In this document: positions 35,336 to 44,465 of the stretch, in pieces
How positions within the stretch are numbered: position 1 is the stretch's first letter
Layout: each line of letters opens with the position of its first letter
Source: Maricaulis sp.
GTDB lineage: Bacteria; Pseudomonadota; Alphaproteobacteria; Caulobacterales; Maricaulaceae
Direction: 5' to 3'
NCBI RefSeq assembly: GCF_015665295.1
Contig: NZ_JADFAJ010000018.1
Coordinates: forward strand, 19,989-83,988
Length of the DNA stretch: 64,000 nucleotides
Notes under the pieces: model-generated
What the model saw: the letters and a program-made list of their open reading frames with translations, nothing else
Told to the model about the DNA's origin: nothing
Databases searched by the model: none
Made by a program: the position numbers and the translations under genes

Positions 35336-36541
35336 ATGACAGAAGCTTATATCTTCGACGCCACGCGCACGCCGCGCGGCAAGAAAAAGAACGGGGCGCT
35401 CAACGAGATCACCGCGCTGCAGCTGGCCACCCAGCAGCTCGCCGCGATCCGTGACCGCAATAATCTCGACACTTCGCTCGTCGATGACGTGATCATGGGG
35501 GTCGTCTCGCCGGTCGGTGAGCAGGGCGCCAATATCGCGCGCTCGGCCGTGATCAATGCCAATTATGCCGAGACCACGGGCGGCTACCAGCTCAACCGTT
35601 TCTGCGCCTCGGGCCTGGAAGCGGTGAATGTCGCGGCCGCCAAGGTGATGTCCGGCGAGGCCGATTTTGCCATTGGCGGCGGCGTGGAAGCCATGTCGCG
35701 CGTGCCGATGGGCTCGGATGGCGGCGCCATGGGCGTCGACCCGGAGATTTCCTTCGACCATTACATCGTGCCGCAGGGCGTCTCGGCCGACCTCATTGCC
35801 ACCAAGTACGGCTTCAGCCGCGACGATGTCGACGCCTATGCCGTGGAAAGCCAGAAGCGCGCCGCCCAGGCCTGGGCCGAGGGGCGTTTCGCCAAGTCGG
35901 TTGTCGCCGTGAAGGACCAGCTGGGCACCACCATTCTCGACCATGACGAGCATATGCGTCCGGGCACCGACATGCAGGGCCTCGGCTCGCTGAAATCGGC
36001 CTTCAAGGACATGTCCGACTTCGTCGGCTTCGAGGCCGTCGCCACCCAGCGCTACCCCGAGATCGAATATCTCAACTGGGTCCACACGGGCGGTAATTCC
36101 TCGGGCATCGTCGACGGTTCGGCCATGGTCCTGGTCGGCTCGAAAGAGGCGGGCGAGCGCGCCGGTCTCAAGCCGCGGGCGCGGATCCGTTCGATGGCCT
36201 CGATCGGGTCGGAGCCGACCATCATGCTGACCGGCCCGGTTCCGGTGACCGCCAAGGCGCTCAAAAAGGCCGGCATGGAAGCGGGCGATATCGACCTGTG
36301 GGAGCTCAACGAGGCCTTTGCTGCCGTCGTACTGCGCCTGATGCAGGCCTATGACATCGACCATTCCAAGATGAATGTGAATGGCGGCGCCATCGCCATG
36401 GGTCACCCGCTGGGCGCCACCGGCGCGATGATCCTGGGCACCGTCCTCGACGAGCTGGAGCGCACGGGCAAGCAAACCGCCCTGACCACGCTCTGCGTCG
36501 GCGGCGGCATGGGCACGGCCACCATCATCGAGCGGGTCTAG
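35336..36541 (+). CDS. fadA: Acetyl-CoA C-acyltransferase (3-ketoacyl-CoA thiolase)
   Basis: A 401-residue thiolase for the last step of beta-oxidation, cleaving 3-ketoacyl-CoA to acetyl-CoA and a shortened acyl-CoA. The nucleophilic Cys is in [13 protein letters not shown] (about residue 90), the catalytic His in [16 protein letters not shown] and the second Cys in [13 protein letters not shown] 35336 follows AAAGGAAG. It should work with FadB encoded just downstream. Confidence 0.95.
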   Translation: MTEAYIFDATRTPRGKKKNGALNEITALQLATQQLAAIRDRNNLDTSLVDDVIMGVVSPVGEQGANIARSAVINANYAETTGGYQLNRFCASGLEAVNVAAAKVMSGEADFAIGGGVEAMSRVPMGSDGGAMGVDPEISFDHYIVPQGVSADLIATKYGFSRDDVDAYAVESQKRAAQAWAEGRFAKSVVAVKDQLGTTILDHDEHMRPGTDMQGLGSLKSAFKDMSDFVGFEAVATQRYPEIEYLNWVHTGGNSSGIVDGSAMVLVGSKEAGERAGLKPRARIRSMASIGSEPTIMLTGPVPVTAKALKKAGMEAGDIDLWELNEAFAAVVLRLMQAYDIDHSKMNVNGGAIAMGHPLGATGAMILGTVLDELERTGKQTALTTLCVGGGMGTATIIERV

Positions 36542-36545
36542 GTCC

Positions 36546-36791
36546 ATGTACTGGCGCCGAATTCAGGAAATCAGCTTTGGCAAACTGGCCGTCATGCCCG
36601 TCATCGCCGGGCTGGTTGGTTATACGATGGGCTTCATCCTGTCGCGTGATGCGGGAGAGGCTCTCATCTGGAGCCTGCCCGTATTCCTGGGTTTTGCGCT
36701 GGGCTGCGCCCTGATCTCACTCATCAAAGTCTTTCGAACCAGAAACGGAGCCGGAACCCGAGTTTCGGCCGACCTGGAGAAATCACAATGA
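36546..36791 (+). CDS. Small two-helix membrane protein between fadA and fadB
   Basis: An 81-residue protein with two hydrophobic segments (LAVMPVIAGLVGYTMGFIL and ALIWSLPVFLGFALGCALISLI) and a charged C-terminus. It begins four bases after the fadA stop and overlaps the fadB start by four bases (ATGA), so it is translated as part of the operon. No family recognised. Confidence 0.65.
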   Translation: MYWRRIQEISFGKLAVMPVIAGLVGYTMGFILSRDAGEALIWSLPVFLGFALGCALISLIKVFRTRNGAGTRVSADLEKSQ

Positions 36792-39004
36792 CCCTGAAAA
36801 ACTTCACACTCGAAATCGATGCCGACGGCATTGCCCTCGTTACCTTCGACAGCCCGGGCAAGTCGATGAATGTCATCTCGGCCGAGGTCATGGATGACTT
36901 CGACGCGCTGACCGACACGATCATCTCCGACGACGCCATCAAGGGCGTGGTCATCACCTCCGGCAAGAAAGCCTTCTGTGCCGGCGCCGACCTGTCGGAA
37001 CTGGGCAGCTCCTCGAGCGAACTGGCCAAGCTGCCGGAAGAGGAGATGAAGACGAAGCTGTTCGAGCAATGCTTCCGTCTCAACAAGACCTTCCGCGCCC
37101 TGGAAACCTGCGGCAAGCCGATCGCTGCGGCGGTCAATGGCCTCGCCCTGGGCGGTGGCTTCGAGATTGCCCTGGCCTGCCATTACCGCGTCATGCCGTC
37201 GGACAATCCCTCCGCCAAGCTCGGCCTGCCGGAAGCCATGGTCGGCGTCCTGCCGGGCGGTGGCGGCACCCAGCGCCTGCCACGCCTGGTCGGCATCATG
37301 AATGCCGCCCCGGTCCTCTTGCAGGGCCAGCAGCTCGACGCAGCCACGGCCCACGCCCAGGGCATTGTCGATGCCGTGGTGCCGGGGGCCGATCTGGTCG
37401 CGACCGCCAAACAGCTGGTCAAGGATGATCCGAAAGGCTCGAAACAGCCCTGGGATGGTGACAAGTTCAAATTCCCGGGCGGGGGTCCCTACCATCCCGC
37501 CGGCGCCCAGATGTTCGGCGCCGCCTCGCCGATGCTGCGCAAGACCACCTATGGCAACTACCCGGCCCAGCGTTACATCCTGTCCTGCGTCTATGAAGGC
37601 AGCCAGGTGACGATGGACGCCGCAATCCGCATCGAGAGCCGCTATTTCACCAAGCTTTTGCTGCGCCCGGAAAGCCGCAACATGATCCGCTCGATCTTCC
37701 TGTCCAAACAGGACCTAGACAAGGGCGGACGCCGTCCGGCCGGCCAGGAAAAGGGCGAGATCAAGAAGGTGGCCATTATCGGCGCCGGCTTCATGGGCGC
37801 GGGCATTGCGACGGTTTCGGCCCAGGTCGGGATCGAGATCGTGCTGATCGACGCCACCCAGGAAGGCGCCGACAAGGGCAAGAAGCATTGCACCGACCAC
37901 TTCGCCAAGGGCGTCGCCCGCGGCAAGCTGAGCCAGGACAAGGCCGACAAGCTGGGCGCCCTGATCACGCCGACGACCGATTACACGCTGATCAAGGATG
38001 TCGACCTCGTGGTCGAGGCCGTGTTCGAGAATTCCGAACTCAAGGCCAAGATCACCAAGATGGCGGAAGATGAGATCGGCGAGACGGCCGTCTTCGGCTC
38101 CAACACCTCCTCCATCCCGATCACCTCGCTGGCCGAGGCCTCGACCCGTCCGGAGAATTTCATCGGCATCCACTTCTTCTCGCCGGTCGAGAAGATGAAC
38201 CTGGTCGAGATCATCATGGGCGAGAAGACGGGCGATTATGCCCTCTCGCGCGCGATCGATTTCGTGACCAAGATCAAGAAGACGCCGATCGTGGTCTCCG
38301 ACACGCGCGGCTTCTACGCCAATCGCTGCGTCATGCGCTATATCGGCGAGGGCATGAATCTCCTCGCCGAAGGCGTGAAGCCGGCCCTGATCGAGAATGC
38401 GGCGAAGATGGCCGGCATGCCGGTCGGACCCTTGTCGCTGCAGGACGAGGTGGCGCTGGATCTTGGCGTGAAGCTGATCAAGCAGACCAAGGCCGATCTG
38501 GGCGAGAATTACCAGCCGTCCAAGACCGAGCCGATCCTGTTCAAGATGGTCGAGGAGTATGAGCGTTTCGGTCGCAAGAACGCCAAGGGCTTCTACGATT
38601 ACCCGGCCGAAAAGGGTCAGCCCAAGCGTCTCTGGCCGGAACTGGAGCAGTTCGCTCCGGGCGGCCAATATGCCGAAGACCAGCCGACGGCGGACGAGAT
38701 CAAGGACCGCATCCTCTATGCCCAGGCGCTGGAAGCGGCGCGCTGCATGGAAGAGGAGATCGTCCATGATCCGCGCGAGGCCGATGTCGGCTCCATCCTC
38801 GGCTGGGGCTTTGCGCCCTATACCGGCGGTACGCTGTCCTACATCGACACCATCGGCGCCAAGGCCTTCGTGACCCGCGCCAAAGAGCTGGAAGCCGCCT
38901 ATGGCGACCAGTTCAAGGTGCCGGCGCTTCTCGTCGAGATGGCCGAAAAGGGCGAGACCTTCTACGGCCGCTTCGGCGCTCCGGCGGCGGTTGCGGCGGA
39001 ATAG
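36788..39004 (+). CDS. fadB: Enoyl-CoA hydratase/3-hydroxyacyl-CoA dehydrogenase (FadB/FadJ type)
   Basis: A 738-residue bifunctional enzyme for steps two and three of beta-oxidation. The N-terminal crotonase domain (about residues 1-200) has the oxyanion-hole pattern KKAFCAGADLSEL and NGLALGGGFEIALACHYR. The middle Rossmann domain begins KVAIIGAGFMGAGIATVSAQ (about residue 322). The dehydrogenase region has FIGIHFFSPVEKMNLVEI, and the C-terminal domain has DPREADVGSILGWGFAPYTGG. A terminator follows. Confidence 0.95.
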   Translation: MTLKNFTLEIDADGIALVTFDSPGKSMNVISAEVMDDFDALTDTIISDDAIKGVVITSGKKAFCAGADLSELGSSSSELAKLPEEEMKTKLFEQCFRLNKTFRALETCGKPIAAAVNGLALGGGFEIALACHYRVMPSDNPSAKLGLPEAMVGVLPGGGGTQRLPRLVGIMNAAPVLLQGQQLDAATAHAQGIVDAVVPGADLVATAKQLVKDDPKGSKQPWDGDKFKFPGGGPYHPAGAQMFGAASPMLRKTTYGNYPAQRYILSCVYEGSQVTMDAAIRIESRYFTKLLLRPESRNMIRSIFLSKQDLDKGGRRPAGQEKGEIKKVAIIGAGFMGAGIATVSAQVGIEIVLIDATQEGADKGKKHCTDHFAKGVARGKLSQDKADKLGALITPTTDYTLIKDVDLVVEAVFENSELKAKITKMAEDEIGETAVFGSNTSSIPITSLAEASTRPENFIGIHFFSPVEKMNLVEIIMGEKTGDYALSRAIDFVTKIKKTPIVVSDTRGFYANRCVMRYIGEGMNLLAEGVKPALIENAAKMAGMPVGPLSLQDEVALDLGVKLIKQTKADLGENYQPSKTEPILFKMVEEYERFGRKNAKGFYDYPAEKGQPKRLWPELEQFAPGGQYAEDQPTADEIKDRILYAQALEAARCMEEEIVHDPREADVGSILGWGFAPYTGGTLSYIDTIGAKAFVTRAKELEAAYGDQFKVPALLVEMAEKGETFYGRFGAPAAVAAE

Positions 39005-39033
39005 TCCGCCTCACGCCTCACGGAGACTGCAAG

Positions 39034-39066
39034 AAACCGGCGCGGCACTGCCCGCGCCGGTTTTTT
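39034..39066 (+). terminator. Terminator of the beta-oxidation operon
   Basis: A 12-bp perfect stem, AAACCGGCGCGG and CCGCGCCGGTTT around a 6-base loop, is followed by TTTTTT, thirty bases after the fadB stop. Confidence 0.92.
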
Positions 39067-39125
39067 CTTGTCTGCGCCTGCGCTAATCAGGGCATGAAAT
39101 CAGGCTGTTGAAAGTTTTCACCAGC

Positions 39126-39176
39126 TTATCCACGGAAAGTGGAAAGTTTTCCACCAAGTCCGGCGACTTGTCCACG
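39126..39176 (+). promoter_or_regulatory. Cluster of DnaA-box-like nonamers
   Basis: TTATCCACG (39126-39134), TTTTCCACC (39147-39155) and TTGTCCACG (39168-39176) all face the same way within 51 bases. Only the first is one mismatch from the consensus TTATCCACA. A perfect GTGGAAA-gt-TTTCCAC dyad lies across the second. It may titrate DnaA or regulate the region to its right. Confidence 0.45.
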
Positions 39177-39247
39177 AAATCGCATTTTCCGTGCGTTGCC
39201 GGCCCGGGGCCGGCCTGCTTTACTTCAATCATCGACAGCGACCGAAG

Positions 39248-39393
39248 TGGTCCGAAAGGACCAGGGATCGCCGGAGAGGTGGCTCCAAGGAGCAGGTTCG
39301 CAAGAACCGGTTCCACAAGGGCAGGCCGGAAGGAAAGGCCCGCAAGGGTTCCCGAATTCAGGTCAGGTTCCAAGGCAAGGGTCCGCAAGGACC
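39248..39393 (+). ncRNA. Array of short hairpins with GNRA-type loops, candidate structured RNA
   Basis: Within 146 bases there are hairpins TGGTCC-GAAA-GGACCA (39248-39263), GCTCC-AA-GGAGC (39282-39293), GGTTC-GCAA-GAACC (39295-39308), GGCC/GGCC (39324-39340), CCC-GCAA-GGG (39339-39348, overlapping the previous one) and GGTCC-GCAA-GGACC (39380-39393). Different stems with like loops suggest selection on structure. The many GGA words recall CsrA/RsmE-binding RNAs, but this is only an analogy. No promoter is identified. Confidence 0.35.
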
Positions 39394-39941
39394 GGCGCGG
39401 AGGGCTCACCGAACCGGAGGGACTGAACCGACCGCAAGGCCGGGGACCAGGGCGCCAAGATGCCAGCGCTGCCTCACCGCGGTGCTGCCCCGATCGAAAG
39501 AGAGGGGACGCGGATGGGAAAGGGGTCAAACCCGGAACCGGACGCAACACGGCCGCCCGCCTCCTTACCTCTTGCCAGGTCAGGGACGGGCGGTTGGTGC
39601 GTCTGGGTTAAGGTGCGCCGGCGAATTTCTAGGCGCATTGGCGCGTGGATTTCCTGCCTCGACCCCCGCACGCCGCTCCGGTGTTTTGTCCGATCAGTCT
39701 TTCGACGCGACCCGTCAGCCCCTATTTTTCCTCGGAAATCAGCGATTATTCCCGTTTCAGGCGAATATCCTATTCGTGCGATATTGCTACCATTCGCGTA
39801 AGGCGTTGAGACGCCGTCTGAAACACGCCTGGCGCGAAAGCTGAACAGGAAATTAATCAAATATGAGCTGCGTTCACCGGATCTGGCGCCAGAATGTGCG
39901 GCGTCGGGCAGGCCATGCCCGCAACTCTAGGCTGGACTGAC

Positions 39942-40166
39942 ATGAATATCCCCGGACTTGATCGCTGGCGAGTGAACGAATGGGCGGGCTATGCCCGGGC
40001 CATCGCGCTTGTCTGCTGGTCCGTGGCAGTCCTGATGACCGGAGCGATGGGCTGGTCGGCCTGGCGGGCCTTCGACAATGCGGCCGAAAGCGTCGATCGC
40101 GTGGTTGCCCGGCACGAGGCGGGCGTCGTTGCCAAGAGCCGGGACATCTTCATCGCTCGCCGCTAG
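39942..40166 (+). CDS. Small single-helix membrane protein
   Basis: A 74-residue protein: a short amphipathic start (NIPGLDRWRVNEWAGYARA), one membrane helix (IALVCWSVAVLMTGAMGWSAW) and a charged tail. It has no strong ribosome site; ATG 39942 is the last start before the conserved-looking part, and the frame is open to 39894. No family recognised; it could be spurious. Confidence 0.4.
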   Translation: MNIPGLDRWRVNEWAGYARAIALVCWSVAVLMTGAMGWSAWRAFDNAAESVDRVVARHEAGVVAKSRDIFIARR

Positions 40167-40246
40167 ATTTCTGACATCCAGAACAGGTTTCGGGTGGCTG
40201 CCCGGTCCGGCGCTGCGCTAGAGTGACGGCTTTCCGGGAGGACACC

Positions 40247-41077
40247 GTGTCGACAGCCGCGCTTGAACCTGAAGACTATATCATCGGTACCAATGATGCC
40301 GAGGTTCGCCGGCTCGGTGAACAGCACGCGATCTGGCGCGAGAGTGCCTTGTCCTGCTGGCGACGCGCCGGGTTGAAGCCCGGCATGACCGTGCTCGATC
40401 TCGGCTGCGGTCCCGGCTATGCGAGTTTCGACCTCGCGCGTCTCGTCGGGCCGCAGGGGCAGGTGATTGCCGTCGACCAGTCGACCCATTTCCTTGCCGC
40501 GCTCGAGGCCGGCGCAGGTCAGCGCGGGCTTTCAAATATCCGCACGCTGCAGGCTGACGTCACGTCGATGGACTGGACACAGCTCGGTTGCGATGCCGTC
40601 TGGACACGCTGGTGCCTGTCTTTCGTACCCGGCGCGGATGGCGTGCTCGCCGGGCTTGACCAGGCGCTCCAGCCGGGCGGCGTCGTGATGATGCAGGAAT
40701 ATGTCGACTATCGCAGTTTCCGCATCGAGCCTGCCGAGCCGGTATTCGAGCGTTTCATCGCGGCGGTCCGGGACAGCTGGGTCCATTTCGGCGGCGATCC
40801 TGAAATCGGACGGCGCCTTCCGGCCATGGGCGAGGCGCTGGGCTGGTCCGTGCAGGCCCTGACCCCGATCATCCATGCCGCCCGTCCGGGCGATGTGCTC
40901 TGGACCTGGCCCAAGGCCTGGCTGCAGGAGGCGCCCGACCGGCTGGTCGCGCTGGGTTTTCTGACCGCTGATGAGGCCACCGATTTCCGGCAATTCCTGG
41001 CCCGACGCGACGCCGATCCGGCGAGCCTGCTGATGACCCCGATGGTGATGGAAATGATTGCCCGCAAACCGCAGTGA
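40247..41077 (+). CDS. Class I SAM-dependent methyltransferase
   Basis: A 276-residue protein with the SAM-binding motif I VLDLGCGPGYASFDLA (about residues 47-62), motif II acid in VIAVDQSTHFLAAL and a motif IV-like GCDAVWTRWCLSFV. The substrate-binding part is not diagnostic. It starts at GTG 40247 with GGGAGG five to ten bases upstream; GTG 40223 lacks this. It is not obviously co-transcribed with its neighbours. Confidence 0.87.
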   Translation: MSTAALEPEDYIIGTNDAEVRRLGEQHAIWRESALSCWRRAGLKPGMTVLDLGCGPGYASFDLARLVGPQGQVIAVDQSTHFLAALEAGAGQRGLSNIRTLQADVTSMDWTQLGCDAVWTRWCLSFVPGADGVLAGLDQALQPGGVVMMQEYVDYRSFRIEPAEPVFERFIAAVRDSWVHFGGDPEIGRRLPAMGEALGWSVQALTPIIHAARPGDVLWTWPKAWLQEAPDRLVALGFLTADEATDFRQFLARRDADPASLLMTPMVMEMIARKPQ

Positions 41078-41160
41078 AGGGCGGTCATGCAGGCGCGAGG
41101 GCTGGCGCGCGCAGAGAAGCAGGCTAGCCTTGCCATGATTCAAGCAGTCAGGATTTCCGC

Positions 41161-42288
41161 ATGCATTACACCCTGATCGGAACACCGGTATCGCTCTACA
41201 CGGGCAAGGTGCGCGGTTACTTGCGCTGGAAGAATGTCCCCTTCACCGAGCGCCTGTCGACGCGCGAGGTCTACAAGGCGGATATCCTGCCGCGGGTTGG
41301 CTGGCCGGTCATTCCGGTTGTGATCCACGAGGACGGCTCGCCGCATGGCAAGACGCTGCAGGATACCAGCGATATTATCGACTATGTCGAAGCCCGCGAG
41401 CCCGGCCCGTCCATCTATCCCGACACGCCGCGCCAGCGCTTCGCGGCGCTGGTGCTGGAACTGTTCGGGGACGAGTGGCTGGTCATCCCGGCCATGCACT
41501 ATCGCTGGGCCTATAATCGCGCATTCGCGCAGCAGGAGTTCGGCGCGACCAGCCATCCCCATCTCGCGCCGGAGGAACAGTTTGCTGCGGCCGAGAAGGC
41601 CGTCGGCTTCTTCTCCGGCTCCATTACCGGCCTTGGGGTGAATCCCGACAGCATTGCCGCGATCGAGACGGCCTATGAGGATTTCCTCACGGTCTTCGAG
41701 GCCCATCTTGGCGCGCATGACTGCCTGTTCGGATCGCGGCCCTCGATCGGGGATTACGGCCTGCTCGGCCCGCTCTACGCGCATTTGTTGCGCGACCCGA
41801 AATCCGGTGAGCTGATGCGCCGGCTGGCGCCGCGTGTCGCGGCCTGGGCCGAACGCTGTCACGCGCCGCAGCATTCGCTGACCGGGAATTTCCTTGCGAA
41901 GGACGATATTCCGCCTGGCGTGATGGAATTGCTGCACCGGTTTGCTGCGCAGCATTGGCCTGTGCTGCGCGATACCGCCGCGGCTTTGGCAGCGTGGGCT
42001 GCGGACAAGCAGGCGGGGACCGAAGTGCCGCGCATACTGGGCTTTCACAAGGCGCGGATCGGACATGGTGACAGTGCTGTCGAGACCGACCGCGCGATCA
42101 TTCCCTTCCCGCTCTGGATGCTGCAGGGCGTGACCGATTATCGGGACAGCCTGACCGGCGCGGCGCGGCTCGCCGTCAGTGAATTGCTGCGCAGCATGGG
42201 TGCAGCAGATCTCGACGCATTCACGCTGCCGGTGCGTCTGGAACGCCGCCATTTCAAGCTCGCCCTGGCGGCTGAAACGGCGGCCTGA
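41161..42288 (+). CDS. Glutathione S-transferase-fold protein, extended
   Basis: A 375-residue protein. Residues about 1-85 form a thioredoxin-like GST N-domain (YTLIGTPVSLYTGKVRGYLRWKN, then VPVI-type strand VIPVVIHEDGS and LQDTSDIIDYVE). A GST C-domain follows (LFGSRPSIGDYGLLGPLYAHL), then about 150 extra residues not found in simple GSTs. The N-terminal catalytic Ser/Tyr is not obvious. The extended type is common in alphaproteobacteria and of unknown substrate. Confidence 0.8.
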   Translation: MHYTLIGTPVSLYTGKVRGYLRWKNVPFTERLSTREVYKADILPRVGWPVIPVVIHEDGSPHGKTLQDTSDIIDYVEAREPGPSIYPDTPRQRFAALVLELFGDEWLVIPAMHYRWAYNRAFAQQEFGATSHPHLAPEEQFAAAEKAVGFFSGSITGLGVNPDSIAAIETAYEDFLTVFEAHLGAHDCLFGSRPSIGDYGLLGPLYAHLLRDPKSGELMRRLAPRVAAWAERCHAPQHSLTGNFLAKDDIPPGVMELLHRFAAQHWPVLRDTAAALAAWAADKQAGTEVPRILGFHKARIGHGDSAVETDRAIIPFPLWMLQGVTDYRDSLTGAARLAVSELLRSMGAADLDAFTLPVRLERRHFKLALAAETAA

Positions 42289-42444
42289 TCAGGCGGCGGG
42301 ACGCCGGACATCCATCGCCCGGGCGCTGCGGGTCCAGGATTGATGCCGCCGGTCGATCACGGCAATTGCCGGTGCCGGTGCGGCATGGGAGCCAAACAGG
42401 CGGAGCGATCAATATCTCGTCCCCGTCGCCAGCCCATATGAATA

Positions 42445-42461
42445 TATCGAGAAATACGATA
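42445..42461. promoter_or_regulatory. LysR-type operator candidate
   Basis: TATCG-N7-CGATA, a T-N11-A dyad of the form bound by LysR regulators, lies 42 bases upstream of the lysR start codon in an AT-rich stretch. Probably an autoregulatory site. Confidence 0.5.
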
Positions 42462-42502
42462 AATACCCGGAAGCGAGACTTTCTGTTTCTTGTGGGGAAT
42501 AA

Positions 42503-43393
42503 ATGGACCGGATTGATGCACTCCGCCTGTTCTGCTCGGTGGCCGAGCTTGGCAGTTTCACCAAGGCCGCCGATCGCGAGGGCATGACGCCCGGTGCCGC
42601 GTCCAAGCAGATTACGGCGCTTGAAGAGCGTTTGCAGGCGCGCCTGTTCGAACGCACGACGCGCTCGGTCCGGCTCACCGATGCGGGCGAGGCCCTGCTC
42701 GATCGCGTCCGGCCCTGGCTCGACGAGTATGACGGGCTGGAGCAGGGCGTGGCGGATGCGCGCTCGGCACCGGCCGGCCTGCTGCGCGTCTCGGCGCCGG
42801 TCGATTTTGGCGCCCGTCGCCTGATGCCGATCATCACGCAATTCATGACCGACTGGCCCGGCGTCGAGGTTCGGCTGTCGCTGGCTGATCGCATGGTCGA
42901 TCTGGTCAATGAGGGCTTTGATGTCGGCGTGCGGATCGGCAATCTCACTGACAGCGCCCTGATCGCCAAACGCCTGGCGCCCGCCTGTATGGCGGTGGTG
43001 GCCTCGCCGGACTATCTGGCCCGGGCCGGAACGCCGCAGCATCCGTCAGAGCTGGCGCAGCACGAGATGGTCATCGACCGCAACAAGCCGGCGCCGCAAT
43101 TGCTGAAATTCCTGCGTGATGGCGAGGAGGTCGAAGTCCGCATCCATGGCCGGCTGTCGCTGAATGGCGCCGTCGCAGCGGTAACCGCGGCACAGGCCGG
43201 TGTCGGTATCGCCTGCTCACCGCGCTGGGCCGCCGAGCCGGCGATTGAGGCGGGGCGCGTTGTCGAGATCCTGACCGACTGGGAGTCAGAGCAGCGTTTC
43301 CTGTGGGCGGTCTTCCCGTCGAACCGCTATCTGGCGCACCGCGTCCGCCTGTTTGTCGACTTTCTCGCCACGCAGTTTACCGACCGGATCTGA
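42503..43393 (+). CDS. LysR-family transcriptional regulator
   Basis: A 296-residue regulator with the LysR helix-turn-helix (residues about 3-62: LRLFCSVAELGSFTKAADRE, then PGAASKQITALEERLQARLFERTTR) and a periplasmic-binding-protein-like effector domain (SVRLTDAGEALLD, then MPIITQFMTDWPGVEVRLSL). It belongs to the branch with VRIGNLTDS in the sensor. No divergent target gene is present; the upstream GST-fold gene is the nearest candidate on the same strand. Confidence 0.93.
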   Translation: MDRIDALRLFCSVAELGSFTKAADREGMTPGAASKQITALEERLQARLFERTTRSVRLTDAGEALLDRVRPWLDEYDGLEQGVADARSAPAGLLRVSAPVDFGARRLMPIITQFMTDWPGVEVRLSLADRMVDLVNEGFDVGVRIGNLTDSALIAKRLAPACMAVVASPDYLARAGTPQHPSELAQHEMVIDRNKPAPQLLKFLRDGEEVEVRIHGRLSLNGAVAAVTAAQAGVGIACSPRWAAEPAIEAGRVVEILTDWESEQRFLWAVFPSNRYLAHRVRLFVDFLATQFTDRI

Positions 43394-43572
43394 CGGCCGG
43401 ACGGATTGCGCCGCTCAGCTTGTGTTCATGTGTTAGGCTATTTAAGGGCAGTCGCGAGGAGATCCGCTGCCGGGCAGGGCAGCGTTGCTTGGCCGGGGTC
43501 TCGATCGCGCGGCGATTGGTGAATGCCTGTTCCGGGGCACCGGAGCCGGCGCAACAGGGGGTATCGGGACCG

Positions 43573-44424
43573 ATGAAGATGCGCGCACTCATTCTGGCAG
43601 GTCTGGGCTTGAGCCTGGGCGCTTGCGCCACAACCTACACACACAGTGCAGATGGGGGCGGCCTGGCCAGCGCGGCCTTCAACTATGCCCCGTCCTCGCG
43701 CGCGCCCGTGTCCGGCGCGGGCTATGAGCTGCTCGGCCATTCCGGCTGGGCGGGCCGGCTGTCCTATTATGACGATGAGGGCGATGCCCGGGCCCAGCTC
43801 GTGATGCGTTACGCCGACGGACGCGAGGTCAACGCCCGGCTCGATATCGTGATGCCCTATCTTGATGGCGGGCTGCGCCAGTTCCGCGGCGCGGACCAGG
43901 ACGGGCGCCCGGTTTCGGTCGAACTGCAGGCGGGCCCCTGTTCGTCACGCGAGGGCGGCACGCTGATTTACTTTGCCGACATGTCGATCGGCAACCAGAC
44001 GGTCAGCGGGTGTGGGCGCGAGGTCGGCGAAACCGATCGCTGGTCGAATTATCTGATCGATTATCTGCCGATGATCAATCTTTGCCTGAGCGATTTCCGC
44101 GACCGGGCCCGCCATGTCTCGATGGCCTACACCCTGGCCGGTGGCGAGACCGGTGTGCGGATTGTCGATCTCGACATGCGGACCTGGGAATGCGCCACCC
44201 GCGAAGCCGGCACGCAAATCAACACCGTCCGCCCGCTTGACGCGGCTGACGCCATGTTCGGCGAGGGCGATCCGATCTTCGTGCGAGGCGCGATGCCGGA
44301 GTTTGGCGAGGGATGTTATGTCTATGAAGCCGTCCGCGAAGCAGACGGGGCCCTGATCGGCGCCTTTGGTTTTGATGCCTGCAATGCCGGACCGATCGCA
44401 AGCCTCGAACCGGACGTCGGCTGA
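43573..44424 (+). CDS. Lipoprotein of unknown function
   Basis: A 283-residue protein with a lipoprotein signal (MKMRALILAGLGLSLGAC, lipobox LSLGAC with Cys at residue 18). The mature part is beta-rich with several cysteines (GPCSSREGG, VSGCGREV, INLCLSDF, TWECATRE, EGCYVYE), which may pair in the periplasm. ATG 43573 is fixed by the signal peptide. Family unknown. Confidence 0.7.
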   Translation: MKMRALILAGLGLSLGACATTYTHSADGGGLASAAFNYAPSSRAPVSGAGYELLGHSGWAGRLSYYDDEGDARAQLVMRYADGREVNARLDIVMPYLDGGLRQFRGADQDGRPVSVELQAGPCSSREGGTLIYFADMSIGNQTVSGCGREVGETDRWSNYLIDYLPMINLCLSDFRDRARHVSMAYTLAGGETGVRIVDLDMRTWECATREAGTQINTVRPLDAADAMFGEGDPIFVRGAMPEFGEGCYVYEAVREADGALIGAFGFDACNAGPIASLEPDVG

Positions 44425-44465
44425 CTTAACCGCGTCTTTACGCGACGCATTGCAAGCGCTTGAGC

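Larger units (their letters stand above)
39067..39941. other. Gene-free region after fadB
   Basis: About 875 bases without a convincing gene. The left part has the DnaA-box-like cluster and the hairpin array. The middle (about 39420-39640) is G-rich with repeated CAAGG/GGAAC words. The right part (about 39710-39860) is more AT-rich and has small dyads (CGAATA-tcc-TATTCG, GGCGT-tgag-ACGCC). Two long reading frames here encode basic low-complexity sequence and are not accepted. Confidence 0.6.

Noticed and set aside
39108..39844. Two overlapping plus-strand reading frames (167 and 217 residues) in the region after fadB
   Set aside because: Both encode Arg/Gly/Pro-rich low-complexity sequence, lack ribosome sites, and follow the hairpin array; codon use is unlike real genes here.
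39067..39941. Replication origin, suggested by DnaA-box-like sites and an AT-richer right part
   Set aside because: Only three boxes, two of them weak; no neighbouring hemE, parAB, gidA or dnaA genes and no clear unwinding element.
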